DNA of 64,000 nt from Rhinolophus ferrumequinum (taxonomy: Eukaryota; Chordata; Mammalia; Chiroptera; Rhinolophidae). Numbering within the stretch: the first letter of the stretch is position 1; every line of letters starts with the position of its first letter. The DNA lies in contig NC_046292.1 in assembly GCF_004115265.2 (NCBI RefSeq), forward strand, positions 11,116,001-11,180,000. The letters are read 5' to 3'. The notes under the pieces are model-generated. The model saw nothing but the letters and a program-made list of their open reading frames with translations, ran no database searches and was not told the DNA's origin. Position numbers and translations under genes: made by a program. Positions 1-12,000 of the stretch are shown in pieces.

Positions 1-346
1 AAGCTATGGGGAGAAAACGGGACAGCATGTATAAAGGCCCTGGTGCTGGAAGAGGGAATGTCCTAGAACATGGGAGCTGAGGGGGATGTGGAGTGGCCAG
101 CTTGTAAAGGGTGAGAGGCTGATTCTGGTGTGAGGAACACGGCCTCTAAGTGATACTAAGGAAGTTGCCTTGACTCTGAGGGCTGTGGGGACCAGTGAAG
201 GGTGGGCAGGAGCGTGAGGGGACCCGATTTGTGCTGTGGGAAGCTCATGTGGTGCAGCAGGGACGGGGGTTGCATTAAGACCCTGCCGGCACCATCCTGG
301 CAGGAGAGGCCAGTGGCTCCCTCCCTGAGTACATCTCCTCCTCTAG
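1..346 (+). other. CROCC intron, upstream part
   Basis: Intronic sequence before the first visible rootletin exon. It ends in a T/C-rich tract and AG at 345-346. Nothing else recognised. Confidence 0.7.
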
Positions 347-1645
347 GAAGTGGGGAAGGGCTCAGCAGCCCCAGCCCCTTGGAACACAGCCCTGGATCTG
401 AGCCACCATCCCCACGACCTGCTACCTCCCCGACGTCTCCAGACCTGGAGCCGGAGGCGGTGCGGGGGGCCCTTCGGGAATTCATACAGGAGCTGCGGAG
501 CGCCCAGAGAGAACGGGTGAGGCTGGGTGTGAGTGACTGGTGAGGGAACCGGGTGGCTGAGAGGCTGCAGCTTGTCAGAGCAGGGGTCTTCCCTCTCCCC
601 CGATGTTGCGGCTGCAGGATGAGCTTCGGGCCCAGACGAGTGCCCTGAGTCACCAGCTGGCTGAGATGGAGGCCGAGAGGGACAGTGCAACCTCGCGAGC
701 AAGGCAGCTGCAGAAGGCTGTGGCCCAGAGTGAGGAAGGTGCATGTGACCCCCTGGGTCCTTGCTTTGCTCTCTCATGCTCTTAGCATCTAAAGTGGGAG
801 GCTGTGGGGTTGCCCTGCGTGGCTTCTGCATCCCTGTCCTGGCCACCATGACCTGAGTCGGGGGCTGCCTTCTCTGGGGGGGCCATCCCTGGTCAGCCCT
901 ACCCCATGTTCAAACCCACAGATCCTCAAGGACTCAGAAAGCCAGGCCCTGTGGTGGGTGGGGGACAGGCCGGCATTTTGTGGCCTGGTTCAGGCCTTGG
1001 GGCTGTTGCCTGGCCAGGCCTGACACCCGGGGTGGTCCACAGCCCGGCGCACCGTGGATGGGCGGCTGAGTGGGGCCCAGGCAGAGCTGGCCCTGCAGGA
1101 GGAGAGCGTGCGTCGCAGTGAGCGGGAGCTCCGGGCTGCGCTGGACCAGGTGGCCGCCCTGGAGAGGAGCCTGCAGACCACTGAGAGTGAGCTCCGTGCC
1201 AACCAGGTAGGCAGGAGCTGAGGGCCAGCGGGGCGAGGCGGGTACCTGTGCTTGCCTGAATGGATGTTTGTAAGTCCTACTGGGTGCATCTGTTTCTGTC
1301 TGCCTGGGTTTCTCTCTCAGCACCCACTGAAGGGACCAGCCTGTGACTCTTTCTCCAAAAGCATGTCCAGAGTCCATCATCTTGTTCTACGTTGAGGTCA
1401 CTAAGCTGCAGAAGAAAAGAGCTGGGCTTTTGAACCTGACAGACCTGGGTTCAAGCCTAACCCTGCTGCTTATTAGCTGCCTGAATCTCGTTTTCCTCGT
1501 CTGTAAAAGTGGGAGACTGATAATTATCTTACAGAGATGAAGCACATAAGCTCCCACACATAGGTGGTCCTCAGGGGACCTCTGTTTCCTTCATCTCTGT
1601 ATAGCCACATGAGTGATGTTCTGGGGGTTTTATTTGTGTTTGGGG

Positions 1646-1688
<43 letters not shown>

Positions 1689-4600
1689 CAGGAAGCACAG
1701 GCCCTGGTGGTGACAGTCCAGGCTGCCAAAGATACGAGCCCTTCTTGCAGCCACAGATTTCGCTGCCTTCCCCGCTTTCCTCCCCTGGCCCTCCATTACT
1801 GCCCATACAGCCTACCTCCTGCCTCTGGCTCTAGGCCGAGCTCGAGCTGGGTTGTTGTGTCTGCGGCTCCAGCTCTGGCCTTGAGCCCAGCCGCAGGGGC
1901 CGCAAGCGGAGGCCAGGAACAAAGCTGGGCAGGAGCCAGAGTGGGGCTGCCAGGTGTAGACATCGCAGGGTTGGGGCTCTGAGCAGGCAGGAGAGGGGCC
2001 AGGCCTGGGGAGGCTGTTGTAAGAACATCCCCTTGCCCCGTCCTGTCTCCAGGATGGTAACAGGGATGGAAGGACCCCAGTCTGTTTTCCTGTTCTCTCC
2101 CCTCTCCCCAAGCCTCCTTCATCGTCTGATTCCATGCTGGGGAAGGAGGAGCATCATCCCCTAAAACCCAGCAGAGCCCAGGGCTCCTGCCCGAATCAAC
2201 TCAGGACACACTTGCAGCTTCTAGACTGCTCCCCCCTTTCTCCGAAGGGTTCCAGAGGGATGTGGAAGGTGTGGGGTGGGCTGGACATCTGGGGCCTGAG
2301 CCCTCCCCCACCCACAGGAGAAGATCAGCAAGATGAAGGCCAACGAGGTAAAGCTGGAGAGTGACAAGCGGCGCCTGAAGGAGGTACTGGACGCCTCTGA
2401 GAGCCGCACCATCAAGCTTGAGCTGCAGCGGCGCTCGCTCGAGGGGGAACTGCAACGCAGCCGCCTGGGCCTGAGCGACCGTGAGGCCCAGGCCCAGGCC
2501 CTCCAGGATCGGGTGGACTCCCTGCAGAGACAGGTGGGTCCCCTCCCCCACTTGGAGGCTCCTCATCTGTAGGCCCAGTGCCAAGTGCTTTATAGGAACT
2601 ACGGAATCCTCCCAGCCAGCAGCCCCGTGAGGCAGGTTTTATCATCATTGTCATTTCACTAATGGATGAATGGAGGCTCAGGGAGATGATGTCATCGCCC
2701 AAGATCACGTAGCTAATAAGAGGCAGAGCCAAAATTAGAATTTAGGACTTGCTGATGACAATCTGTACTCATAGGAAGCATGTGGGACAAATTAGAGACA
2801 TAGATTTCGCTCATTTCCCCTCTTGCCTTGGCTGCCAGGAAGCTCATCTCTAACTGGAATATTCAGTAATTCTGCTATCCCTGCACAGCCACCCACCAAC
2901 GTCAAGAACACAGAAAATTCCAGGGTTTTGGTACCTACCCTTTCTCCTCCGTAGCAGGGAGGAGAAGGGAATGAGAACAGGGAGGAGACCACAGGGTCTG
3001 AGACAACCAGGTTGATGATGCTCTGGGTGAGGGTAGTTAACCATCAGTGGGACGGGGCCTCGGTGGCAGAAGGCTGAGCCAGTAGGAGCACATGGGAACA
3101 ATGAGGATCAGTGATGAAGGCCTAGAGAGAGATGGGATTAGCTTGGGTTGGGTTGGATGTTTTCCTGGAGACCACGAGAGCACAGCCGCTTTACCGCCCT
3201 GTCTGCTCTCCTGCCAGGTGGCAGACAGTGAGGTGAAGGCGGGGACTCTGCAGCTGACAGTGGACCGGCTGAGCGGGACCTTGGCCAAGATGGAGGAGAG
3301 CGAAGGAGCCCTGCGTGACAAGGTGCAGGGTCTGACGGAGGCCCTGGCCCAGAACAGTGCCAGCCTCACCAGCACCCAGGACAAGAATCTGCAACTGCAG
3401 AAGGCCCTGAAGGCCTGTGAACATGACCGCCAAGTGCTCCAGGTATGGGGATTCCGTGTCTGTCTGGTTGTGGACCCAGTGAGAGAGTTAGTCAACAGGG
3501 CAGGCTTGGAGGGACTGGTAGAGAGCCAGCCACTGGGCAGTTAGTTGGAAACCCTGGGTGTTTCCAAAGGAGTCAGTCAATGAGGGAGAGGAGGGCCTAA
3601 TAAAAGCATCAGCCAATGAGAGGAGGTTCTAGGGGGCAAAAAGAGAACAGCCTACTAGTACAGGCTTGGAGGGACCCAGAGGAGAGTTCCGGTCTGAGGG
3701 GTCTCCACCTTATGCAAGTCAGTGGGTACCTGCTGTCTGGCTCCCCCTCCAGGTGAGATGACTACCTGTTTTATGGGCTGTGAGTCCGGCCTGAGGTACA
3801 GAGTAGCGGAGAGCCCTTTGCCTCAGGGCTCCCAAGCCAGCCTGGCACCGTCAACTCCTGTCTCCCAGGAACGGCTGGAGGCTGCTCGGCAGGCGCTGTC
3901 TGAGGCCCGGAAGCAGAACAGCTCCCTGGGCGAGCAGGTGCAGACAATGCGGGGCGAGCTGGCAGACCTGGAGCTGCAGCGGGTGGAAGCTGAGGGCCAG
4001 CTGCAACAGCTGCAGGAGGTGAGGACCCGTGTGAGACCCTTCCGTTCCCAGGACTCTGAGACTCACGGGGTGGGGTGGGCACCTTCCCACTGTCTCAACC
4101 TCATCCAAACCCAGTTCTCAGCCTCTTGGGAGAAGGAACCCCCTGGAACCCCCACAACCCATGGGCCCAGGAATGAAGCATGGTACCCTCATTATAGAGA
4201 TGAAGAAATAGGCCCAGAGGGGTGGCCGGATGGCTCAGTTGGTTAGAGCGCAAGCTCTGAACAATAGGGTCGCCGATTCGGTTCCCACATGGGCCAGTGA
4301 GCTGCGCCCTCCACAACTAGATTGAAGACAACCAGCTGCCGCTGAGCTGCCAGAGGGGCGGCCGGATGGCTCAGTTGGTAAGAGCCTGAGCTCTCAACAA
4401 CAAGGTTGCCGGTTCAATTCCCTCATGGGATGGTGGGCTGCACCCCCTGCAACTAAAGATTGAAAATGGCAACTGGACTTGGAGCTGAGCTGCGCCCTCC
4501 ACAGCTGGATTGAAGGACAATGACTTAGAGCTGATGGGCCCCGGAGAAACACACTGTTCCCCAATATTCCCCAAGGAAAAATAAAATGAAATTTAAAAAA

Positions 4601-6986
4601 AAGAAACTGAGGCACAGAGAGGACAGCTGTCTGGCCTCAGGTGATGGTGCCCTGGTGCAGCCCTCACAGTCACCTCACCGAGTGAGCGGGCACAGCAGAC
4701 TGGCATCGTCCTCCCCAAGCTTCAGACGTGCACACTGAGGCCTAGATGGATTAGGGACTTGCTGGCTTCTGCTGCAGGTGCTGCGGCAGCGACAAGAGGC
4801 TGAGGCTGCAGCCCTGCACAAGGTCCAGAAGCTGCAGGACGAGCGGCAGCTGCTGCAGGAGCGCCTGGGAGGCCTGCAGCGTGGGTTGGCTCAGCTGGAG
4901 GCCGAGAAGCGGGAGGTGGAGCGGTCAGCCCTGCGGCTGGAGAAGGACCGGGTTGCGCTCAAAAAGACACTGGACAAGGTAGGCTGCTCCCCAGGGTCCT
5001 CCCCGCACTTCATCCGGGTCCTAGCCATGGTTGGTCCTAACTGCATGTCCCTAGGGTCTGGGGGCCTTGGGTCCCCGGGCCCCGGTCCTGCTGCCTCTAC
5101 CGTAACACCCCTCCCTGAGCTCCTCCCCCTTCCCAGACCCCCTCCTTCCTGGGCACCCTGCTCCCCTCCTGCTCTCCCCACCTAGGTGGAGCGGGAGAAG
5201 CTGCGCAGCCATGAGGACACAGTGCGGCTGAGTGCAGAGAAGGGCCGCTTGGACCGCACGCTCACAGGGGCAGAACTGGAGCTGGCCGAGGCCCAGAGGC
5301 AGATCCAGCTGCTGGAGGTCCCGCCCCTGCCCAACCAGCCCTGGACCCCACCCCCACCCCCACCCCAGGCTGAGTGCCAGGCAGTCAGTCCCAGGAGTTA
5401 CTGATAGTCAGCCCAGGGCCCCCAGCCTCACAACCCACCAGCCCAGACTCTGGAGGGGGCGGCCCAAAGCAGAGAGAAGAGAGATGCTAACGGCGGATTA
5501 GCACGTGAGCCTGTGTTCATGTGTTGAAGCCATGTAGAGGCATGAGTGTGTACAGATGTCTTCATGTATGTAGGTGTATGTAGGAGTTCTTGGGCTTTTG
5601 CACATATGCCTGCATCCGTGTAAACACAGGTATTTACATGCTTGCTTTTGTGCCTGTATGTATATGGGCCTGTGTATGTGTGTGTACACGCGTGCCTGTC
5701 TAGGTACCCTAACATGCAGGCCAGGAGGGCCAGGGGCTCAGGGACAAGCAAAGATCTCTTCTGCATCCACTGCCTGCACTGGCTTTGCCCCAGGGGGCCT
5801 TCAGGCTCCTACCCTGGGATGCCCGCCACCCCCCTGCACATAGACATACATGCACACACAGGGCCAGACCCCGACTAGCGGCCTCTCCTGCAGGCCCAGG
5901 TGGGGGCACTGGAGCAGGACCATAGCCCCGTCCGGCTGGAGGTGGAGCAGCAGCAGTTGGAGCTGCAGCAGGAGGTGGAGCGCCTGCGCAGTGCCCAGGT
6001 GCAGACGGAACGCACCCTGGAGGCGAGGGAGCGGGCCCACCGGCAGAGGGTGCGTGGGCTGGAGGAGCAGGTACTCAGGTCTGACTGGGCTCCGGCCCTC
6101 CCCGGGCCGCAGAACCAGCAGGACTCCCCCGCCCCTCCCTCGGGAGTCTGGGCCAGGATGGGAGTGTGAACCTGGAGGAGGAAGGGGCGGGAGAGGGGGA
6201 GAAGGGGAAGAGGGCTGAACGTGAAAGTCAATGGCACCCACCCTGGGAACGGATGTAAAATGGCTCATCTGTAAAATGGGAACCTGCCCCATAGGATGGT
6301 TATGAGGAAGTACACGTAGAAGGTGTTCAGTGTTTAACGGTCTGGTGGATCTATGCGTGTCAGCCATGGTGGACACGGGTCAAGTGGTCATTGGAACTCA
6401 GTTTCTTTGCCATGGCTCTGCTCGCCTCTGGCCCATGCCCGGGCAGGCCCTCTCCCTGGGTGGCACAGGTGGCCTCAGTAGCTCCAGAACTCAGGGTATC
6501 CCGACAACCCTCGATCCCAGAGGAGAGAGGTGGTCTTTCTCTGAGAGCAACAGCCAAAGTCACAGGGATGTCCCTTCCTGATCATCCCTGACCCAATATG
6601 TCTGCAGGGCCAGCCTGGGCCACAGGTCCACCCCAGTCAGGCTAGGGCCGGGCCTGAGGGGTGAGTGGAGATGGGGTGGCCTCCAAATTGATGCTGAGTA
6701 GTCAAAGGATACCCGACTGAGCCATGGAACAGAATGAGAAGGGGAGAAAATACTCTGGTTCTTAGTGAGACGAGTTTTTTCCTGGAATATGCAGCATTGG
6801 GTTCTTTCTGGGGTCCAGCTGCAGTTAACCCCCCTTCTCTGAAATCAGACTGAGGACCTGGGCTGGCCGGGCTGGCCCTACCTTCTCTTTCTCCTCCAGG
6901 TATCGACTCTGAAGGGACAGTTGCAGCAAGAGCTTCGAAGGAGCTCAGCATCCTTCTCCCCTGCCTCCGGCCCCCCGGAGAAATGA
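347..6986 (+). CDS. CROCC: Rootletin, C-terminal coding exons (5' part lies outside the window)
   Basis: Rootletin is the coiled-coil protein that polymerises into the ciliary rootlet and links centrioles. Ten exons are visible: 347-516, 618-738, 1043-1206, 2318-2533, 3218-3442, 3869-4018, 4778-4978, 5186-5317, 5894-6070 and 6900-6986 (stop TGA 6984-6986). Reading phases join throughout, giving about 546 residues of a protein that is about 2000 long in human. The translation is almost pure heptad coiled coil rich in E, Q, L and R, for example EAVRGALREF, KMKANEVKLE and RSHEDTVRLS, and it ends SGPPEK. It closely matches my recollection of the human C-terminus. Exon 347-516 starts with two bases completing a split codon, so more exons lie to the left. 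All acceptors are AG. The donor after 5317 is an unusually poor GTCCCG. No internal stops, so I see an active gene rather than a CROCC-like pseudogene. Confidence 0.95.
1425..1585 (+). repeat. MIR SINE in CROCC intron
   Basis: Contains the MIR signature of a gacctgggttcaa-type segment followed by a degraded version of the 'tcatctgtaaaatggg' core (tcgtctgtaaaagtggg at about 1497-1513). Ancient mammalian SINE. Confidence 0.6.
1649..1687. repeat. (GT)n microsatellite
   Basis: Uninterrupted GT dinucleotide array of about 39 bp in the CROCC intron between exons ending 1206 and starting 2318. Confidence 0.95.
2580..2775 (-). repeat. MIR-type SINE in CROCC intron
   Basis: The 'ggctcagggagatgatgtcat..gcccaagatcacgtagctaat' pattern at about 2672-2720 is the reverse complement of the MIR body. 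Degraded. Confidence 0.55.
4219..4604 (+). mobile_element. tRNA-derived SINE, head-to-tail dimer (Rhin-1-like)
   Basis: Two units, each opening with a tRNA-like head: an A-box-like TGGCTCAGTTGG in the first and a shortened TGGCTCAGTTGGT in the second, and B-box-like GATTCGGTTCC and GGTTCAATTCC. Units start near 4219 and 4357 and are joined by a linker with GAAGACAACCAGCTGCC. The second carries the long tail domain ending CCCCAATATTCCCC and an A-rich tail. It interrupts a MIR remnant (about 4185-4218 and 4605-4720). The family name is from memory; the tRNA origin is visible. Confidence 0.8.
6263..6335 (+). repeat. 73-bp perfect repeat, copy 1 (MIR-derived)
   Basis: Begins GCTCATCTGTAAAATGGG, a MIR core, and runs to GTTCAGTGTTT. 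Identical base for base to 7960-8032. Identity ends abruptly on both sides. This copy lies in the last CROCC intron. Confidence 0.95.
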
Positions 6987-7560
6987 GTCCCTTCCCAGCT
7001 GGTGTCCTGGAGAGCAGCCCCGTGGCTCGGGCAGGAGAGGGACCTCCTCGCTAGCACAGTCCACTCAGAGACTGGGCCTGTTGGGGCCTCCAAAGCTCCC
7101 CTGGGGGTGAAGAGGAGCCAGGTGGGCAGTTCTGCAAGGCGAGGCCTCGGTGCCAGGCCAGGACCACCGTGGCTTCCCGGTGACATCAGAGCAACCCGCC
7201 ATCTGTGGGCACCACCTTGGTGCCCACCAATGAGTCACTTCAGATTGTACAAGATCCCTCCCGAGAGTGGCTGAGCCAAAGCCAGGGGTCAGGGAGACCC
7301 CCTAATCTCTGGCTCATGGGAAAGAACAGGGGTGCCCAGGCCTAGGGCAGGGGTCAGCGACCCGGGCTCTGCCCTCGCTTCCCAGAGATCTCTCCGCCTT
7401 AGTTCAGTGTTTGTCAGGAATTCTTTGGAGTTCAGAGTCCCTGTATTTTTATACCTTTTTACAATGTTAACTGTTCAGAACTGTTGTGTTTTTGCAACAA
7501 GACTCCCTTTTCTAAAAACGGTTTTGTACAGACGTGTCCCTTTACTATCAATGTGCTGCG
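6987..7560 (+). other. CROCC: CROCC 3'UTR (3' end not fixed)
   Basis: Sequence after the rootletin stop. The T-rich stretch at about 7440-7560 looks like a conserved transcript end, but no AATAAA or ATTAAA is present there. The AACAAG at 7496-7501 might be a degenerate signal. The first plus-strand AATAAA I found downstream is at 8985-8990, inside the opposing MFAP2 3'UTR. The end is inferred. Confidence 0.5.
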
Positions 7561-8670
7561 TCCACCTGGGAGACGGGCAGGGAGACCCCTGGGGCCTGGG
7601 GCCAGAGGGATGGGGTCCCCAGGGACAGGTTCAGGGAGTGGAGAGGCTCTAGGAAGGCCTGTGGCACTTACCACCAACCTCAGGATGTTGGGGTGGGGAG
7701 GCTCTAGGGTCCAATGCCACCCACCCCATTTAACAGATGGGGCTGTTGAGGCTTAGAGCTATGACCCAACCCATGCAGCTCGACTCTTTCCAGCCGAGGC
7801 CTTCTGGCCCCTCCCCAGGACGGGACCCAGCCTCTGGATAGTGACAGGCTTTCCAGGCAGCTTGGTGAACAAATGCAGGCCTGGGAGTGAACGTGGAACC
7901 TTGGCCTGGCTCCGCTGAGTGAGCTTGGGCATAGCTGCTTGACCTGTCAGTCTCGGTTTGCTCATCTGTAAAATGGGAACCTGCCCCATAGGATGGTTAT
8001 GAGGAAGTACACGTAGAAGGTGTTCAGTGTTTGCAAGGAGAAATTACCCAAATGCATGGAGTCAGGTTCCGCCCCAGCTCTGCCACTTCTAGCTGGCCCC
8101 TTGGGTGGGTTACTTAATGCCTCTGGGTTTAGTTTCCATGTCCGTAATGTGGGGATATTTATTGTACCCATCACATAGGCCTTTTTGGAGGGTTCAACAG
8201 GACTATGCTGAGCACTCATGCAGAGCCTGGTCCCTGCGTGCTGGTCAGAGGGAGGGGTTATGTTGGCTCGCCCTCTAAACGGCACCAGCCCCTCCCCTCA
8301 AAGCCTCGATCTCAGAATCCATGCACCTTGACCTCCTGCTTCACACCCTATATACACTCTTATGCTTCCACACAGGTAGCCTCTCATCTTGGCTTGCACC
8401 CCTCTGATGATGGGGGACTCATGCGCTAACAATGACAAAGCTGTGTCCTTGAACCTTCTATTTATAACCAACACACACACACATCTTTCTGGAAGGTCAG
8501 AACTAAAGCCAGTGGGTGGGGAGGCAGGGCCAGGACTGCAAAGGCCAGGCCACCGGTGCTCTGAACAGTCCCTTCTCCCCAGAGGGCCAGGTAGCCACTC
8601 AATGAGGACAGGTAGTGTTGGAGGCACGTAGCTGCCCCCTCTGTGTTCTGATCTGGAAAAGTGACTCTGA
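7561..8670. other. CROCC-MFAP2 convergent intergenic interval
   Basis: Short spacer between two gene 3' ends. It holds MIR remnants (about 7900-8035 and 8085-8250) and a short CA run near 8470. No gene recognised. Confidence 0.6.
7960..8032 (+). repeat. 73-bp perfect repeat, copy 2 (MIR-derived)
   Basis: Same 73 bases as 6263-6335. Here the flanking sequence on the left (gacctgtcagtctcggttt) fits an ordinary MIR, so this may be the donor copy. Confidence 0.95.
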
Positions 8671-8690
8671 ATCTTTTGTAAAAACTTGTT

Positions 8691-8696
8691 TTTAAT
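8691..8696 (-). terminator. MFAP2: Probable MFAP2 poly(A) signal (ATTAAA)
   Basis: Minus-strand ATTAAA within an A-rich stretch about 390 bases after the MFAP2 stop. It implies a cleavage site near 8665-8680. Chosen because no minus-strand AATAAA lies nearer the stop. Confidence 0.55.
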
Positions 8697-9085
8697 TTTG
8701 TATAAAACAGAGGTGTTCTATGCCCGGGGGCTGTAGGAAATCCAAGCAGACCAGCTGGGGCTAGGGGCATAGCATACCTCAGGGAGCTGCCCTCAGGGGA
8801 CTGACTCCTCAGAGGGACTGAGAAGGCATATCGGGGGCTCAGGTTCCACCGAGAGGCTTGGGATGCCCCCCACCTGGGGGCGAAGACTGGGCAGTGGGGA
8901 GCCCCCATTGTGTCCCAGGGATAGCCATATGCTGGAGGAGGGGCCGGACACAACCCCTGGGACCCGCAGTCCACTAACTTTACGAATAAAAGGAATGTCA
9001 GGCTGGGGAGAAAAGCACCAGGTCAGGCAGGGCCTGAGGGCCCCAGATCCGAGGAGGGGCCAGGGCTCAGGGTGCTAGCTCCACC

Positions 9086-12000
9086 CTAGCAGCCCCCGCA
9101 GCTCCTGGCACAGGAGGCTGCCACAGATTGGCACAGGCCGCTGCTGGCCATCACGCCACATTTGGAGAACTTGTCCCGACATAGGTCAGCTGTTGGGGCA
9201 GGAAGGAGTTGGGGTCAGAGTGGGGCTGGGTGATGAAAACTGCTCCCCAACCCTGGTGATCCTGATTTCAGGATCCCCTCGAAGTGGGCCTGGGCACATA
9301 ACACACGTTTTAGTAAATATCAGGGGGGTGGACAATGTGGATTAATGACGAGTGGGCAGGGGGAGGGGAAGGTCTTGGGTGCGGGGCTTCCTACCTCGGA
9401 GGAGCTCCTCGTGGGCGCAGACTGTGCGGACACAGATCTCCTTGTTGATGACATACATTCGCCGGAGGCTGGGGGGTGGGACCGGGGGAGTTAGTCCCAC
9501 CCTCACCCAGCCCCTGGGAGCCTGGACAGGACCTGGCATTGGAGCCGGGAGTCGCGGCCCCCAGGCTAGGGCTCAACCAGAGTTGAGCTCAACTTCAGGA
9601 TTCACTCCCCAAACTCTACCTGGGCTGGCTGGAGCTGCTTCCCTCTCCCCGCCCCCAGGGCCCTGCCCACACTCACCTGTAGAAGCAGACCTCGTTGAGA
9701 CACTGTTTGCAGGGCTTGTGTATGGAGTAGAGGCGGGTGCACGGGTACTGCTCCTCGTGGCAGTCTGGGTGACAGGCGAGATCAGACTGGCACCTTCAGT
9801 GTGGGGCCCAGGGCTGGAGAGGCAGCCCCCAACCTCACCACTGGAGACTGCCTCTCATCTCAGGGTCTAGGTACGCCCTGCACCCCCGGGCCCAGCCTAG
9901 ATGCACACGCCCAACACATGCATACGCAAAATTGGACTTTCTGGGGCTGCCAATTCTATACAATGTATTTACAGATACACAAATTCACAACCACACCTTG
10001 AAGCATATATTCAAACATATAAATTCAAACACAAATCCACACCCACAGACACAGGGTCACAGAAGTCCAAACCAACCTCACAGGAGCACACACACCACCC
10101 GCCTGAGCTCAGGAGGGGGAGACAGGACCCCTCCCAGTCTCGCTCTCTCAGGCTCTTGGCTGGGGCAGCCCGGGGCCTGCTGAGCCAGCCTGGGCTTCCT
10201 GCCTCTCCTATCTCCGGTGCCAGAGCACCAACCGCTGCCAGGAAGACCCCAGCATGCTCCCTGCCCCTCCCCAGTGTCTGGGAGCACAGGGCCCCTCCCA
10301 GGGCAGCAGCCAACTCAAGTCTCCAGCCAGGCCCAGTGGGATTTCCCAGAGCTGCCTAGGGGGCCCTGGAGTGCTGGCCTAAAGCTGGGGCACATCTGCA
10401 AGCCTCCCACGTCCACCACCTACCCAGCAAGAGCAAAAAACCTGGCTGTCTCTGTGCTACCAGGGCTGCACTCCACTCCACCCCAACTTCCGGGGCCATG
10501 CTTATTTCTCCAGCTGTCAGGAAAGCTCTTACCAAGAGGCCCGGGCTCCGTGGGCTCTGTGTCTGCATTTCCTGGCTCTAGTGTCGGGAAAGGGGCAAGC
10601 AGAGGTCATTGAGGGAAGTCTATTCAGGGCAGGATCGGGGGGTCACCTCTCCCATCCCTGGCACAGACCCCCAACTCCCAGGGTTGACGGGAGCTTGTGA
10701 CCTACCAAAGGTGGGGGCCGGGATGACTTCCTGTTGGACTTGCTGCTGGGACTGGAACTGGAACTGTTCTTCAGGGGGCCGAAGAGTCGCCTCTGCAACA
10801 GGTCGGAAGGGGTCTGCTCCTTCCCCGCCCCCCAGGTCTCCATGGGCTCCCCCACCCAGATACCTGCCCATTCTACCCTGACCGCGCCCTTTACCTTGAT
10901 AATCATAGTAGTCCGGGTTGTCTGAAAACAAAGATGAATATGGAACGGGGGTCAGGCTAGTTCCCAGCCCCAGGGGCAAAGGAGGTCAGCCAGGGCCCAC
11001 CCCTGCTGAGATCCCCATCACCCTACCTCCCCGGTCCCTGGCTGAACCGTGCACACCTGGGGATGTGGGAAGGGCTGGGGGGACGTCAGGGGAGGCAGGC
11101 GAGGCCTTACCGATCTGGTCACTATAGTGGGTGTACTGGACGTGGTCTGGGAATGGTGGCAATGGGTCCAGGTCATATTGTCCCTGAGCCAGCAGGCCTG
11201 CGGTGGGGAGGCAAAACATGAGGGGGTGCCCAGCAGGGCAGGACGCAGGGTCCCTGAGGCACTTCTGGGAGGGGAGATAGAGGTCAGGCAGGCCTGCAAA
11301 ACCCTAAGAGCCTATAAGCCGACTTGTAGACCCACAGGATCCAAACTCTTTCTTCAACCCTAAAGGCCCTTACGCGCTCTGGTCCTGTGTCACCTCACTG
11401 ACGTCATCCTGCCCATCTCCCCCATGCTGGCCTCCAGGCTGTTCCTGGAACTCCGCACGCTCCTGCCTGCCGCCGGGCTTTTACACTTGACTCTCCTTAG
11501 GCCGATGGTCCTAGTTACCTTCTCCTTCAGATCTCAGCGGAAATTTCAACTCTGCTAAGAGGCTCTCACTAGCCCACCCACCCTCTCCATCTTATCCTGC
11601 TGTTTATTTCCATCATAGCACTCAACACAATCAGACATTTATCATGTCTACTTGACGTGATATTGGCCTCCCTTCCCTACGCTGGCAGCACCATGAGGGC
11701 AGAGATTTGCCTGCCTGGTTCATTGCTATATCCCCAGGGCGTAGCCCAGTGCCGGGCACATAGTAGGAGCTCAACAAATATCTGTTAAATGAATGCATCT
11801 TAGACTTAGCAGGGCCTTTTGATCCCCACTGATAACTCCTCACTTGACCAACAGGGACCCCTCTAAGATCAAGATTGTATAGGATGGTTGAGGCCCAAAT
11901 GGGTCTAAAACCCAGGCCTCCAGACTCCCTGCCTGGGGTGCCCCCTACTCCGTCCGGCACATAGGCTCCTGGAGGGTCGGCAAGTAAGAGGAAAAGCATG

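Noticed and set aside
1653-1982. Open frame with a cysteine/valine run
   Set aside because: The run is the translated (GT)n microsatellite; the rest is intronic.
4219-4430. tRNA genes suggested by A/B-box-like sequences
   Set aside because: These are heads of tRNA-derived SINEs with long unrelated tails, dispersed in four places, and lack a foldable full cloverleaf with a T-run terminator.
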